64,000 nt of DNA from Episyrphus balteatus (GCF_945859705.1 NC_079137.1:77645150-77709149); one strand, 5' to 3'. Counted from the stretch's first letter, positions 23,853 to 35,657 are shown. Translations and numbers: made by a program. The notes: generated by a model not told the origin, from the sequence alone.

Positions 23853-24676
23853 TCTATTATATATATTAAAGTTTGGTTTTGTGTACGTTCGCTAACCGGC
23901 CACACCGACTGACTTATTTTCTTAATTTTTTTTTTTTAATTAAAGAGGCATAAGAGGAGAAGGTTTAAGGCAAAAAAAATTTAAGATTTTATAGGGTAAA
24001 TAGGGGTAACAAGACATTGAAAAATGAGGCTATTTTCTAAACGGTAAGTCGTAAGGAGTTGACTTTTTTTTAAATGATAGACAAATTTATTCAATAGTTA
24101 AAAAAGGTATTGAAAAAATTCAAAAAAATTTCAAAACCAAGTTGTGAAGGTTTTTGTGCAGTCATAGACCTTCGACAAAAGACTAATTAGAGGTACGCAA
24201 AATTTTGCACAGAAATTTGAGTTACACCATGAGAAAGATATTTAAAAAAAAAATTAGGGGTCTAAAACGGATTTTTTTCATAGGCCCTGTATTTTGAAAT
24301 AAAAATTTTTGAAAAACAACCTAATTTTTAGGAACATTTTTGAGTAGTCTTTTATTTTTTTGGAATTTTTAAAAGTCTGCAAAAAATCTCAAATTTATAG
24401 GAAATATAGGTTTTAATCATGCGCATGCATGTACAAACTTTTGAATTTTTGACCGAATAACGGGAAAAACAATTTTTTTTGTCCCAAGTTTTTTGGCCGT
24501 TTTTAACATAGGCCATATTTTACATAGGCCACTTTTGCTAAAAGTTTTTTTAAACTCTTTTTACGAACTTTTCAAGTTTTGATTCCCTTTTTCATTTAAA
24601 ATTTTAACTAATTGTAGAGTCGTAAATTAAAAATAAATACAAAAAATGGCGGAACGAAGTCCGCCGGGTCAGCTGG
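23853..24676 (+). mobile_element. Non-autonomous Helitron, 824 bp
   Basis: It has the hallmarks of a Helitron: a 5' TC after a host A (23852), no terminal inverted repeat, a 3' hairpin with a perfect 6-bp stem (GGCGGA at 24648-24653, TCCGCC at 24660-24665), and a CTGG end 7 bases later (24673-24676) followed by host T. The 5' end is TCTATTATATATATTAAAG. It carries no Rep/helicase frame. Its interior is related to fragments at about 12300-12740 (minus), 43848-44160 and 58480-58820. Confidence 0.85.
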
Positions 24677-25400
24677 TATATATATATATTATATATTTTA
24701 TTCAAGTTGAGCTAATTTTGTTTGTAAGTTTAATTCATTCGTTTAAAAATTTTATCAACAATTTAGGAGGGTACCTAATTTTATTTTAAAAATATTTTTA
24801 AATAATATTCATTTTTGGTAAATCATGAAAAAAAAAATAAAAATACATTAAATAATAATGAAATTCTATAGAAAAGAATATTTATTTTAGTGTAATGGAT
24901 GAATTTGATTTGCAAATGGTTGAAAACGCATGAGTTTTGTTTGCGAAGTTTTGAATTTAAATTTGAAAAGTGGCAAAGTTTTTACTACTCAGTGCCATGA
25001 AATTTTTACTCTAAAATAGTTGTGATAGCATCAACATTTAAAAATGCAATGTTGTTTTGTTTTTTTTTGTTTCCAAACCCATGCTTTGTCATTATTTTAA
25101 TGCATATTAGTTTTTTGTTTTATAAATGAATTTGAAAATATTTAGAGAATTTGTTTAGTTTTAAACATTTTCGTAAAATAATTATTAAAAATTATTAATT
25201 TATCAAATAAAGATATATTTGAATATTAAAAAAACTGAATAAAATTAACTATAAAAATATCAGTTATGTTTTTGAAACTTCAGTATCTAAATAAAAGAAG
25301 AAAAAGAAAACGTAAACAAGAATTTGTTTTTGTTTTATGGACTTTATGAAATAAATTCAATTTGATGTTTTGTTATTGACCTTTAGTCCAAAATAATGTG
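24677..25400. other. AT-rich spacer
   Basis: TA microsatellite right after the Helitron end, then AT-rich DNA with no gene or recognisable element. Confidence 0.6.
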
Positions 25401-25460
25401 TTTCGCCCAGGCACAACAGTTGGGCTCATCAGTAAGATGCTGTTGTACCCTTCTTATACG
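25401..25460 (-). ncRNA. Hammerhead-ribozyme-like motif, copy A
   Basis: On the minus strand, in order: GUA (25459-25457), stem I UAAGA/UCUUA (25456-25452 and 25437-25433), CUGAUGA (25432-25426), stem II GCCCA/UGGGC (25425-25421 and 25409-25405), and GAAA (25404-25401) followed by C. All conserved core elements are in the right order and spacing for a type III hammerhead cleaving after GUA. Stem III is weak: only the G-C next to the core is clear. Hammerheads are known in Penelope-like retroelements and retrozymes. A competing 10-bp pairing exists (GGUACAACAG with CUGUUGUGCC). Activity is unproven. Confidence 0.55.
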
Positions 25461-25508
25461 CAAAATTTCTATAAACAAAATATCTAAATAAACAAAACAA
25501 AAAAAGGG

Positions 25509-25529
25509 GTCACTCTGGTGTATGCGTAC
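25509..25529 (+). repeat. Single copy of the dispersed core repeat
   Basis: GTCACTCTGGTGTATGCGTA plus C, with the ATTTTG tail shared with the copy at 46867. Confidence 0.75.
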
Positions 25530-25644
25530 TATTTTGTTTGGAAAAATTAAAAATATTGAAAAATGTTAGGTATGGATAACTGACCAAAATATCCTACTAA
25601 TTGCATTTATATGACATTTATACTGGTCATTCGAAAGGCGACGG

Positions 25645-25740
25645 GTAAAAATACTGACTTCAAAATTCTGCTTTTTGAACGAAAATACTGTTTTTCAAAA
25701 TTCTGATTTTTTCTATTTAGTCTTTCAAAATTTCGCTTTT
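25645..25740 (+). repeat. Short diverged array of the 15-bp CAAAATTCTG repeat
   Basis: About five units such as AAAATACTGACTT, CAAAATTCTGCTTTTTG and CAAAATTCTGATTTTT. They match the array inside the foldback element at 1787-2237 in unit sequence and roughly in period. Confidence 0.55.
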
Positions 25741-27897
25741 TAAAATTTTATTCAAGTATGGTTCAAATATGTTTTCGTTCGAACCTAATGAACCTTAAAG
25801 AGCAAAAACCTGCGACCAAATCTTAATCTTAATAAAATTTTCTTATTTTATGCTTAGGTTTAAGTATTTTTATTATCCTATGTATCTGGCACATTCACTT
25901 GGGGTTGGGTGGTTGCAATTTTTTTTTTTCTTTTTTTTATTTATTTGGTGTCTCTTTTATAAAAATATTTAATTAAAATCTGGTTCAACTGAAAGTATTT
26001 CAATGAAAGGAACTTGTCTTGTTATTTGTCAGAATATACCAACAACAAAACAAAAAACATATAAAATACAACCACAAAAAAAAAAAAAAAACAAGATACA
26101 CTTGCCGTAAGATGCAAGGAAAGAAAAAAATAATTTTTGTTTTTATTTAATGTTGGTTTAGGTTTTTTATTTGAAATTTTTATTTTTTTGGCAAAGTCGT
26201 CGTCGTCGCGTATAATACCTCAAGAATGAAGGTTCTTCTTATTTCATTGATGCAATGCAATTTGCATGAAATTGTATCTAGGTAGTTTTTTTTTCTCTTG
26301 TTTTTTTTTCTCATTTCTCTTTATTGTTTGGGGAGGAATATTTTTTTTCTTCTAGCTTTAAAATTTATTTTTATTAACAACAATATTGTAGAGATAGACA
26401 GAGAGTGGGTTGAATTTGAAACAACAACAAAAAAATGCAATCATAAAGTTTATGCTGAGTCCCTCTATATCTAAATCTTTATAACCTCTATTTTGTACTT
26501 TGCCTTGCCCAACCTATACCCAACCATCACTTGGCATGCATCTGATTCTTGTGGTTACCTCTGTAATAGTCTCTCCCCTTCTCCACCTTTTACTGTAGTT
26601 AGCAAATTTATTGGCCCATAATCCCTGTGGAGATTTGAAGATTAGAGCAAATAGTCGTGTAAAACAATTAAGCACGGTTTATTGCAGCAATTTGCTGGAT
26701 AAGTGATTTTCTGTTGGATCTTTTTCAATTGGCGAACAAATCGATTTTTAGGCATTTATAATGTTTAGAATGAAACATGAAAAAAAATCAGACTTTGGAT
26801 TTGAAAAAGTGCATTCGGAATTAAACACAACACTTCTATTATTTGAGTCTAGAGAGACAGATGGCAGAGTAGATAGATACTTTCTATGTCAATCAGACAG
26901 TTTTTTTTTTGCAATTAAACTTAAGTGGTTTTGTGGTGAGTGAATTGAATTCATTAGATTTTTTTGTTTGATTTTAGTTTTTTTTTTTTTGTAGAAGCGT
27001 TATCAATGTCAAAGATGAAAGAAACGAGAAAAAAAGATTATATAGTTTTTTTGGTAACAACAAGTTTGTTGTTACTTAATTTTACCTCTTAAAATTTTTT
27101 GAAAATCTTTTTTTTTCTAAAAAACGCAGTCAGTAAAAACATACATTTTTAAATTGATTATAGTGTAATCAAAAAATTAACTTATCAAATATTAATTTGT
27201 AAATTTTTGAAATTTTTTTTGTTCGAATATTTAATATCTAAATTTTTGAGCCAACTATGATCATTAAGTGAGTTAATAGGTTTTGTTTTTTTTTTTAAGC
27301 AATATTTATCTATAAAAAACAAACAAAAATGATTGAAAATTGCAACATCACTCAGGAGCAAACTGTACATTTGTTTGGATTTTGCAATGGTTATTAATTT
27401 TAAAATTTTTTTTTTAAATTATGTGTCTAAATATATTAAATATTAAAAACATTTTCTAAACGAAAAATATGCATCATCAAAAATGAAAACCAAAACAATT
27501 CAAACTATTGTTTTTTTGTTGTGAAATAGTCACGTACACTTTTGTTTATTCATTATTATCCATGCCTAATTAGATTCACACTTTGTGTTCATCCGCACTC
27601 AAATTGGGTGTAATGCAAATTGAATCAATTCTAAAATTTTGATTTTTTTTTTCCAACTTAAAATTTTGCCAATAATTTGTGTTTTAATAGACAAGTAACG
27701 AGTTAGATTAGGTAGAAATGGCTGTGAGGAAAACAACTAACACCATGGGCGTAGCTAGAGATTTTATCTAGGGTGGGCCAGATGATATCGTCGACCTGAA
27801 ACCATAACCATGAGTGTGCAATTTTTTTTACTAGGTCTATATAAGGCAAGTATTGGTTTCGAATCGAAAAAAAATTTGAGGTGTTAATCAAAATCAA
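25741..27897. other. AT-rich non-coding stretch
   Basis: Contains short (GTC)n at about 26197-26210 and GA-type patches. No gene is supported; the frame at 26761-26943 is short and featureless. Confidence 0.55.
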
Positions 27898-28379
27898 CAT
27901 TACGATGGTGGAGAATTCTGAAAAAGTGGATCTAGGAATTCTTTCCGTGCGTCTGTACGTCCATCTGTACCCATTTCAACAGCCATAAACGCGTGGACGG
28001 ATTTTCTTCAAATTTGGTACAGATGATTTTTATAGAATTCTGAAAGTTGTTTTTTTTTTGTTCTTTTTCTACCTTAATTAGAAAGTGTACCTCCCATTAA
28101 AATTTTTGAAGTTATACCAAATAACTGGAAAACAGCTCTAACGATTTTGATTAAACTTTGGTAAAACTGCATTTTTAGTTTTTCTCAAAAAAGTCAAATA
28201 ACAAAAATAAAAATAATTTAAAAAAACTTTGCCCTAAATGTCGACTCTTCCCCAACATCAACAAAATTTCCTTGAAATTTAGGCTAGGCGCACACATGCG
28301 ATTTTGATCGCGCGATTATTCAGTCGCAAATTAGATGACAACTACCAGCAAGTACATGACACAGTCGTGCATTTTATTT
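27898..28379 (+). repeat. Interspersed repeat (CATTACGAT...CAGTCGTGCATTTTATT family), copy 1
   Basis: It starts CATTACGATGGTGGAGAAT and ends near CAGTCGTGCATTTTATT. Copies with the same order of landmarks lie at 54101-54632 (minus) and 57534-58354 (plus). An internal GC-rich patch (GCGATTTTGATCGCGCGATT at about 28299-28318) is special to this copy. Superfamily not recognised and no coding frame seen. Confidence 0.7.
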
Positions 28380-29030
28380 ACTTTGCTCCTTTAATTGGCA
28401 AATAATTCACCAATCTCTGTTGTTTTTAATAACTTAAAATTTGCCAAAAGTTAATTTTTAATAATATATTTGATCGGTAAATGTGGTGTTTAAAATAATA
28501 GTGGTTTAACTAATTTTTTTTTTATATGTGTGTTTTTTGCTCAATGGTATCGTATTTTGTTAATTTCTTTCAATATAAAAAGGAACCAACTCCAAATACG
28601 TAATATATTTTTGATAGTTACTGGTTTTTGTTTTTATATTGTGTAGTGTAATATGATATTCCGTTTTTTAAAAGCTTGCTATATCGAAATGCAATTGGAT
28701 GGAGTTACATCACTTTTATTTTGAGCGACACAAATGTTGAATTCAGTCACAATTTATGACAGCGATTGCCGATTGGCTTTAAAAACTGACCTTATTTAAG
28801 GTGCTCTTGAAACTTAAACCAGAAGTGTAGGTACATATAAAAATTTGTAAATAAAAGTTGTTGTATGAGGGTGACTATAAGGCCGTATGTTAAATATTTA
28901 GCAAAGGATACATTTTTGACATTTAAATGTATGGTGAATAAAAAATTATCTTTGGCTTAATTTAGCTGTGTGAATTTGGATACATTTTTAACGTAGATTA
29001 TTTTTCTGCAAATCGAAAGAATTAAAGTTT
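28380..29030. other. AT-rich spacer
   Basis: No gene or repeat recognised. Confidence 0.55.
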
Positions 29031-29034
29031 TTAA

Positions 29035-29526
29035 CCCTTTCGAACCCAAGCTATCAAAATCAATATTGAAAAATGTTTTTTCAGTATCATCGTATCAAAA
29101 CATCACAACTAAGAAATATGAATAGCAAAAAGTTATTTTCCAAAATAATAAATTACAAAACTAATGTGTTACTCTCATGTTACATGTAAGTAACATGCAC
29201 TGCCTATGACCACCAAAAAAAGTCGCACAACTGAGAAAATAACTTTTTATGGAACAATAATGTATGCTAATTCTTCTAAGCTAAAAAACAAAATACTTTC
29301 TGGATTAACATTTCTTATATCTTTTTTTCAAAATTATGACCATATATAAAAAAAAATTGAAAAAAAATGTGAATTTCAGTCCCTTTTTCGATAAAAAAAA
29401 ATAAAAGTATAATATTCAACTTTATCTTTCAATTAAGCCATTGAAACCTAAAAAATTATTTACTGGAATATTTTTTACGAATTTTTAAAAATAAGTTACA
29501 TGAGAGTAACGCTGGGTCCGAAAGGG
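29035..29526. mobile_element. piggyBac-type MITE, 492 bp, TTAA target sites
   Basis: Exact TTAA flanks lie at 29031-29034 and 29527-29530. The ends are CCCTTTCGAACCCAAGC at 29035-29051 and, inverted, GCTGGGTCCGAAAGGG at 29511-29526. Ends starting CCC next to a TTAA duplication are diagnostic of the piggyBac superfamily. A second inverted pair inside (GTTACTCTCATGTTAC at about 29168, and TTACATGAGAGTAAC at 29496-29510) adds subterminal structure. No transposase frame, so it would need one supplied from elsewhere. Confidence 0.85.
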
Positions 29527-29530
29527 TTAA

Positions 29531-31462
29531 AAAAAATGTATAAATATTAACAATTTTCAAACTTCCAACACGCGTTGTCATGTGAATTTTATTTTTGTGT
29601 TGCCATTAATGGGTAACTAACAATTTTTTTCATCATCAATAAAATGAAATATATTGAAAAATATAAATTTTTCCTAATACACACTCATAATGTTGTACTG
29701 CTTTCTTAATTTTCTTTCTTTATTTTCAGTTTTTGATTAGTAATTCAAAAAAAATACACACAAAATTCTGCAAAGAATGTATTCTCTGAAAATAAAAGTT
29801 TAACCGGCCCCCAGAGCAGGATACATTTTTGACAACTGAAATTAAAAAGTGTGAAAAATGTATTCTCGGCTAAGTATTTAACCCGATTCACACTCGGTCT
29901 AAATATCGAAATAAAGTCTTGTGCAAAAATTTTAAATTGAAAAAGCTAATTATTGAATCCGACCTTTTAGTCTGCTCATATAAACGGGGTATTTATACAT
30001 ATCGCTGGCTAAGAAAAATATATGTACATGAACACAAGGCTGGTTCAAAAAAATCGAATTTTTTTTTTTGAATTTATACTCCGATAGGTTGCGAGACATC
30101 TCTAGAATATACTCAGCAAATATGAGATCTTTGTACTAAACTAATGGGAAGGTCCTTCGCTTCCCAATTTTCCATTTTTACATTATCCTTCTACTAAAAA
30201 AAATCATGTTTTTATAAATCGGCTTTTTAGGTTTCTTAACATATTCTTGTAGGAAATTGAACGCTCTACAAGAAAGGCCTTGGCCACCATTTTCGTGTAT
30301 CTAACCGTTTAAAAGATATCTGACGTCCAAAAATCTTAATTTTGTAAAAAATTAAATTCAATTAAAAAAAAAATCATCTTATTTTTGCAGATTTTTATTT
30401 TGACGATGACCAACCACGATGATTAAAGTTTTTTTCTCATTAAAAATAGGCATAAGTTGTCTTATGAGGTATTTTTTCTAGATACAGCTTTAAAAGAAAC
30501 AAGTTTGAGCTAAAAATTTCTCATTCAATTCTACTCAACTATTTTTGGTTGAAAGATAGTGTGAACTATAGGAATGCAGAAAAACAATCAGAATTAAATC
30601 GTACTTATTATTGAGTATGCGCATTTATGGAAGAAGTGCTTGTAGTTGGAGAGTCAACCTTCAAGTTTCTTAGCTCATAAGGTAAGGGGTTGAAATTATT
30701 GTCAGAAGAAAGATAACTTGATGCTGAACATGGAAAATAGGATTGCCACTTTTAAAATTGCAACCTTAAGAAAAAATGTCTCATAACTTTTTTGAAGTGT
30801 AAAATGATAAACAATAGCCTAAATATTGATAAGAAATAAATAAAATAATTTAGTGACCTATGAATATGGTAACCCTATTCAAATAAAAAAAAACAATTTT
30901 TGAATAAAAATGAATGATTTTTTATACACTTAAATGCTAAAAAAAAGTTCGATACAAACCCTACTTAAAAACTACAAAAAAAAAACTCCAAAAAAACTAA
31001 TTTATCAGACAAAATGTTTCATATTTGAAAGATTTAAAGGTTTAGATATAAAATTTTTCATAGATTTAGTTTGAAGAATCTTTTTCTTAAAACTGGTTGA
31101 TAATTCTTTTATAAACCGTTTTTAGGCGTTGATTCAATTTTTTCATAACATAAAGCCTTTTTCGATTTCTTCAAAATCTGTTTTTATACAAGAAATCAAA
31201 TGGCATACTTAATTTCGAGCTTAATTTAATTAAAGAACCAAAATACAGTTTGATGCGTAACGCAGTAACGCATTTGTAAATTTCTAATTATATCGTAAAT
31301 ATGAACCGAATTAAAAAAACAAACAGTAAATTTGGTGTCACTGTCAAAACTGTGAACTTAAAGACTCTTAACTTAATAAAATAATAATACTTACATAACT
31401 CAATGAAATGATACAAGTCAATTTTAAAGTTCAAGTGACCTCAACTCCAAATTTATAAAACG
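29531..31462. other. AT-rich non-coding stretch
   Basis: Non-coding, with the homogeneous look of old transposon DNA at about 30040-30800. Nothing nameable. Confidence 0.5.
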
Positions 31463-31520
31463 TTTCGCCCAGGTACGACAGTTGGCTCATCAGTTAGATC
31501 TTTCGTACCCTTACTAAGAC
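31463..31520 (-). ncRNA. Hammerhead-ribozyme-like motif, copy B
   Basis: On the minus strand: GUC (31520-31518), stem I UUAG/CUAA (31517-31514 and 31497-31494), CUGAUGA (31493-31487), stem II GCC/GGC with ACUGUCGUACCUG between, GAAA (31466-31463), then CG. GUC is the classical hammerhead cleavage triplet. Compared with copy A, stem I differs on both strands yet still pairs, and the loop pairing GGUACGA/UCGUACC also changes on both sides. Stem III can form an imperfect helix (CG-UUUUAU with AUAAGG-AG). The flank shares the GAGGTCA-type string with copy A. It may mark the ends of a decayed Penelope-like or retrozyme-like element. Confidence 0.5.
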
Positions 31521-34008
31521 TCCTTATTTTGGTCAATGTTTACCGCCATATTTTGTATGAAAAACAACTGCGTTACTATGATACCAGCACAATGTTATCA
31601 TGAGTTGCGAACAGTTCGAACAAAATTTGCTTAATATTTTATTTCGCTGTCAAATTAATGTATACGTAAATTATATTTCATTTAAAAGTTACTATAGTTT
31701 TCCCACAAAATTATGCTTTTTCTTCTAAAAATTGAACTTTAACTAGAGGACTCATTTAAGGTCATAAAATAGTATTTTGACCCAAATTCAAATCAATAAT
31801 TTTGAAAAAAAAAAAAAAATACAAAAAATCTACTATCTCAAAAAACATGAACTCAAAACGAGTAGGTACTACTTCATTGTTATTCAGTAAAGTGTTATGG
31901 CAAGCATCGACATTACATCACATTCCTCGAATTTATCCTAACGGTATATAAGAGTGAAAATATTTTCGATCGATCGAAAAGAAAATTTATCTGAACATTT
32001 TTCTTTTGTTTTTCGTGGAATGTTCAACAAAACTTGTCTTCTTTTCTTTCTAAAAAAAAAACTCTTTTTTTTTTTTCTTTTATAAAAGACTCCAAAGAGA
32101 TGTGTTTTAAAAACTCACACTCAAAAAAATGTCCCCTAGCTATGCTATGGTACAGGTATTTTCTATGAGTATATAAGCACTGCTAAGCAATTCAACGAAA
32201 AACGAAATATCTTTTAATAATCACAAAATATTTTATTTTAATGGTTCCAAAAAAACAAAACAAAAATAAATAAACTTTTATGTATTATGAATGCATTTGT
32301 CAGTTTTGTTTTCAAAAATATAAAAAAAAATTCCTCCACAGATAACAACACGATATTAAAATGAATAGTCCACATGAGTTCTCACTGATAGAAATCTATA
32401 TGAACTCGCTATGTCTCTCGTTTTTTCCTACAACCACCTTCGTCATAAATATAACCCATCTACCTGTATGTCATTAAAAGAAAATATTAAAAAAAAAACA
32501 CCAAAGTTTTATTTTTTGAAAAAAAAAAAAAAAAAAAAGTAAGAATTCAAACGAAATTTTAATGGTTTCCAGCTGAATAAACATTTGCGACTTAAAAATA
32601 TGAAAAAAAAAATATAAAAATAACAACAATGTTCGAGGTACTTCACCTCTTCAACCAAAAAAATAAAAAAACAACAACAACATCAACACAAAATGCACAG
32701 CATAACCCTACAATTTTTTATCTGAGTTTGAAATTCAGTTACAAAAATAAACATGAAAGAAAAGTACAAACAACAACAACAGCATTTAAGTACAAGTACA
32801 TCAAAAACAACACAACGAAAAAGACCAATACAACAACAACAACAAAAAAGTTATGTAGGTCGCAGGAAGTTTTTTTCTGCCAAATTACATCGATGTCCTT
32901 TGAATTGGAAACAGAACCAAATCGATTGAATTTTTATACCCACAACATACAAAATATACGAAGAAACGAAAACAAAATGTATACACTGCAAATGACTATA
33001 CTACTTTTACACAGTGGGGAATTAGTCTGAGAATATCGGTTGTATGAACTTGTCCTTATTGCTTCAGATTGCTCTGGGACTTGATTAGTATGAATTTGGA
33101 ATATTTGAAAATTTGTTGTTAGTACAAAGATCCTTTGGGAATACCTTTAATTCCGGAATTCCTGAATTTTTTAGTTCTATCCTTAGCAGGGTTTATTCGA
33201 TTCATGCTACAAAGATTTTCGATTTCTTACTTTCTTGAGTTTGAAGTTCATTTAGAAGTTATTTCAGTAGCAAGAATTTATTTAAAAACCATTTTTTTTC
33301 AACGAATCCTTAACTTACCCTTAAAATAAAATTTTTATGTTGCGCGAAAAAAAAAAAAACAAATTGCAATGTGCATTAGGGGAAAATATTCTTCTTCTCT
33401 CTTTTAGCAAAGTTGAAAAACATTAAAAAGGCAGTGGGGGACTTTTTTTTTGTAGCAAAGCTGAAGTTGAAATATAGTTGCACTTTTGAGAAAATTTATA
33501 TTGAAGCTAAAGTTACTTTCTAATTTTATTTTCTGAGCATGCAGTCAGTATTCTTAGAATAAAAAAGACGTGGAAAAATTAAATGACTCGTATAGCTCCA
33601 GGGATATAACAGCGAGAGTTTGTGTTTTTTGCTATTTTTAACATCGCCATCGCCTTCAACGAGAATTTCAAATGCATTCAACTTATTTCTAATTGATGCC
33701 AAAAAAGGAATTTCAAATTGAGACACATAACAGAGGAGGTTATTTGCTAAAAAAAGGGGAGAGGGTACACCTCAGAAAAGGTAAAACATAAATTATTTGT
33801 GGACATTTCTCGTTGAGTTTGTGTTTTTTATTTGTTTAAGAAATTGAAGTTAAAAGAAGACGGTGAAGGACACATAATTTTTTTTTCTTTTTTTTGACAT
33901 TGGGGATACGATGCCTTTTGAGATATTGCTGTGCAAATTTTTGCACTTTTAATCCGAAATTAAAGCATCCATTTTGTTAGCCTTTCAAACTTTAAACCAA
34001 AATATTGT
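31521..34008. other. Non-coding stretch with (ACA)n-rich patch
   Basis: Holds a perfect 18-bp palindrome TTTTCGATCGATCGAAAA at 31963-31980 about 12 bp after TATATAAG (31944-31951). The 133-codon frame at 32629-33030 is made of Thr/Asn/Lys from (ACA)n runs and shows no domain; I do not call it a gene. Confidence 0.5.
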
Positions 34009-34875
34009 TCACTGTGGCGTATACGCACTATTTTTTTAATATAATTAATCTGACGGGGATACCCTTTTGAATACGAAACTAATATTAGTATGATTTTTGT
34101 ATTATAAGATGAATTTACTGCCAGTAAGATTCACTGTGGTGTATACGTACTATTGTTTTCTTTTTTCATTTTCTTCGAAATTTTAGGAATGTGACTTCAA
34201 AACAAATTGAAAATACTTTTTTTTTTAACTATAATTTGAATTTTTTTTCAGCTATTGGTATCCAAATTTAAAAACTAAAATAAGATGATTGTGGCGTATG
34301 TACTTTTTCTATATTTTTCGAATTAAGGAATGTTCCTTTGAAACCAATTGGAAGGCTTTTTTTGAACTAAAATTTGAATTCTTCAACAATAACAATCCTT
34401 TCAAAAGTTCAAAACAAATTAAGGTGACTGTGGCGTATACGTATTTTTTTTTTTATGTTTTTCGAAATTAAGAATGTGCCTTTGAAACCAATTTGAGGGC
34501 CATATTTGAACTAAAATTTGAATTCTTTATTAATAATATTCAATTCTAAAGTTCAAAACAAAATTGTGGTCACTGTGGTGTATATGTACGTACTTTTTAA
34601 TTCTTTTCAAAATAAGAAATGTGACTTCAAAATCAATAGGGTGGACTTTTTTTAACTGAATTTTGAATTCGTTTTCAGTAAGTTTCCTTCAAAAATTCAA
34701 AACTAAATTTAGTTCACTGTGACTTATACGGATTTATTATATATTTTTTAAAAACTAAGAACACAACTTCAAAATTTTTCTCAATTCGAAACTGAACTAA
34801 CCTTTATGAATTCGAAACAAATAACCTTTTACAGTCCAAAACAAAAATGATCAAAATTGCGTATATGTAGGTACT
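34009..34875 (+). repeat. Tandem array of ~140-bp units
   Basis: Seven units begin with a conserved core, TCACTGTGGCGTATACGTAC or close variants, at 34009, 34131, 34287, 34424, 34570, 34714 and 34851. Spacing is 122, 156, 137, 146, 144 and 137 bp. After the core each unit has a T run, a block with ATGTGCCTTTGAAACCAATT, and one with TTTGAATTC and TCAAAAC. The core is more conserved than the rest, although units have diverged. Two further units (35475, diverged; 35638) follow after an insertion. Single cores occur at 8952, 19596, 25509 and 46867. Confidence 0.85.
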
Positions 34876-34977
34876 TATTTTATATCTTTTTCTAGAAATT
34901 TAAATTTTGACTGGGAAATCACTGTAAATGCTAAAACGAAGTGAATGACCAAACTGAAACTAAAAAAAAATCACACT

Positions 34978-35460
34978 CACACGTGAAAAAAAATCTTTTT
35001 TTTTATTCCATCACCTTTAAATTCATTTTTTTTTAATATGACAACCTATAATACATTTTCTATCATCTGAAAGCTTACTATATAAGCTTTATTATGTTGT
35101 TTCAGTCATATCTAATAAAAAAGTTACAATTTTTTAAAACAAATGAAATTTCAAACTGAGATTTCGGTACTGGTTGCTGGTCATCGGCAACAGATCTCCA
35201 CAGGTGTTTCAATGTATTTTTCAAATGTGTATATGCTTTAGATCAAAAGATATAACGTGTCAAGAAAAAGAACATTTTTTCATCGTTATCTCAGGATTGT
35301 GAATATGAAATTAATGGAAATTTTGTACAAAAATAGTCCTGTTTATTACCTACTATCTACAGTATAAATTTCATTCAACTATCTATTAAAACAATTCATT
35401 TTTTCTGTCGTTTTTTCGTTTCATCTTTTTTCAAATCACTTCGATACTTAAGAAGTTTTT
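34978..35460 (+). repeat. Repeat copy interrupting the tandem array
   Basis: Starts near CACACGTGAAAAAAAATC. It contains ATATGACAACCTATAATA and CTGAAAGCTTA, which recur on the opposite strand at about 37840-38030. The pair looks like two copies of one AT-rich element; this one sits between units seven and eight of the tandem array. A third, poorer match (GACAACCTATA) lies at about 12268. Confidence 0.5.
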
Positions 35461-35474
35461 ACTTCAAGACTAGA

Positions 35475-35657
35475 CACTCTTGCGTCTAGGTACGTATTTT
35501 TTTCTTGAAACCAAAGGTTTAACTTCAAAAATAATCTCGAGGCCAAAACGAATTGAATTCAATCTAAAATTTGAAAAGAAATCCCTTCAAAGTCGAAAAC
35601 AAAAGAAAAAATACGCAGATGTTAATCAAGTTTCTAGACACTGTGGCGTATACGTAC
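35475..35657 (+). repeat. Last units of the ~140-bp tandem array
   Basis: A diverged core (CTCTTGCGTCTAGGTACGTA) at about 35478-35497 and a good core (ACACTGTGGCGTATACGTAC) at 35638-35657, 160 bp apart. The intervening text keeps the CTTCAAA and TTGAATTCAA landmarks of the array. Confidence 0.7.

Noticed and set aside
28299..28318. Restriction/replication-type GATCGCGCGATT palindrome as an origin
   Set aside because: Short, single, and inside an interspersed repeat; nothing else points to an origin.
32629..33030. 133-codon open frame
   Set aside because: Composed of Thr, Asn and Lys from (ACA)n and A-rich runs; no domain, no splice context and no codon bias to support it.
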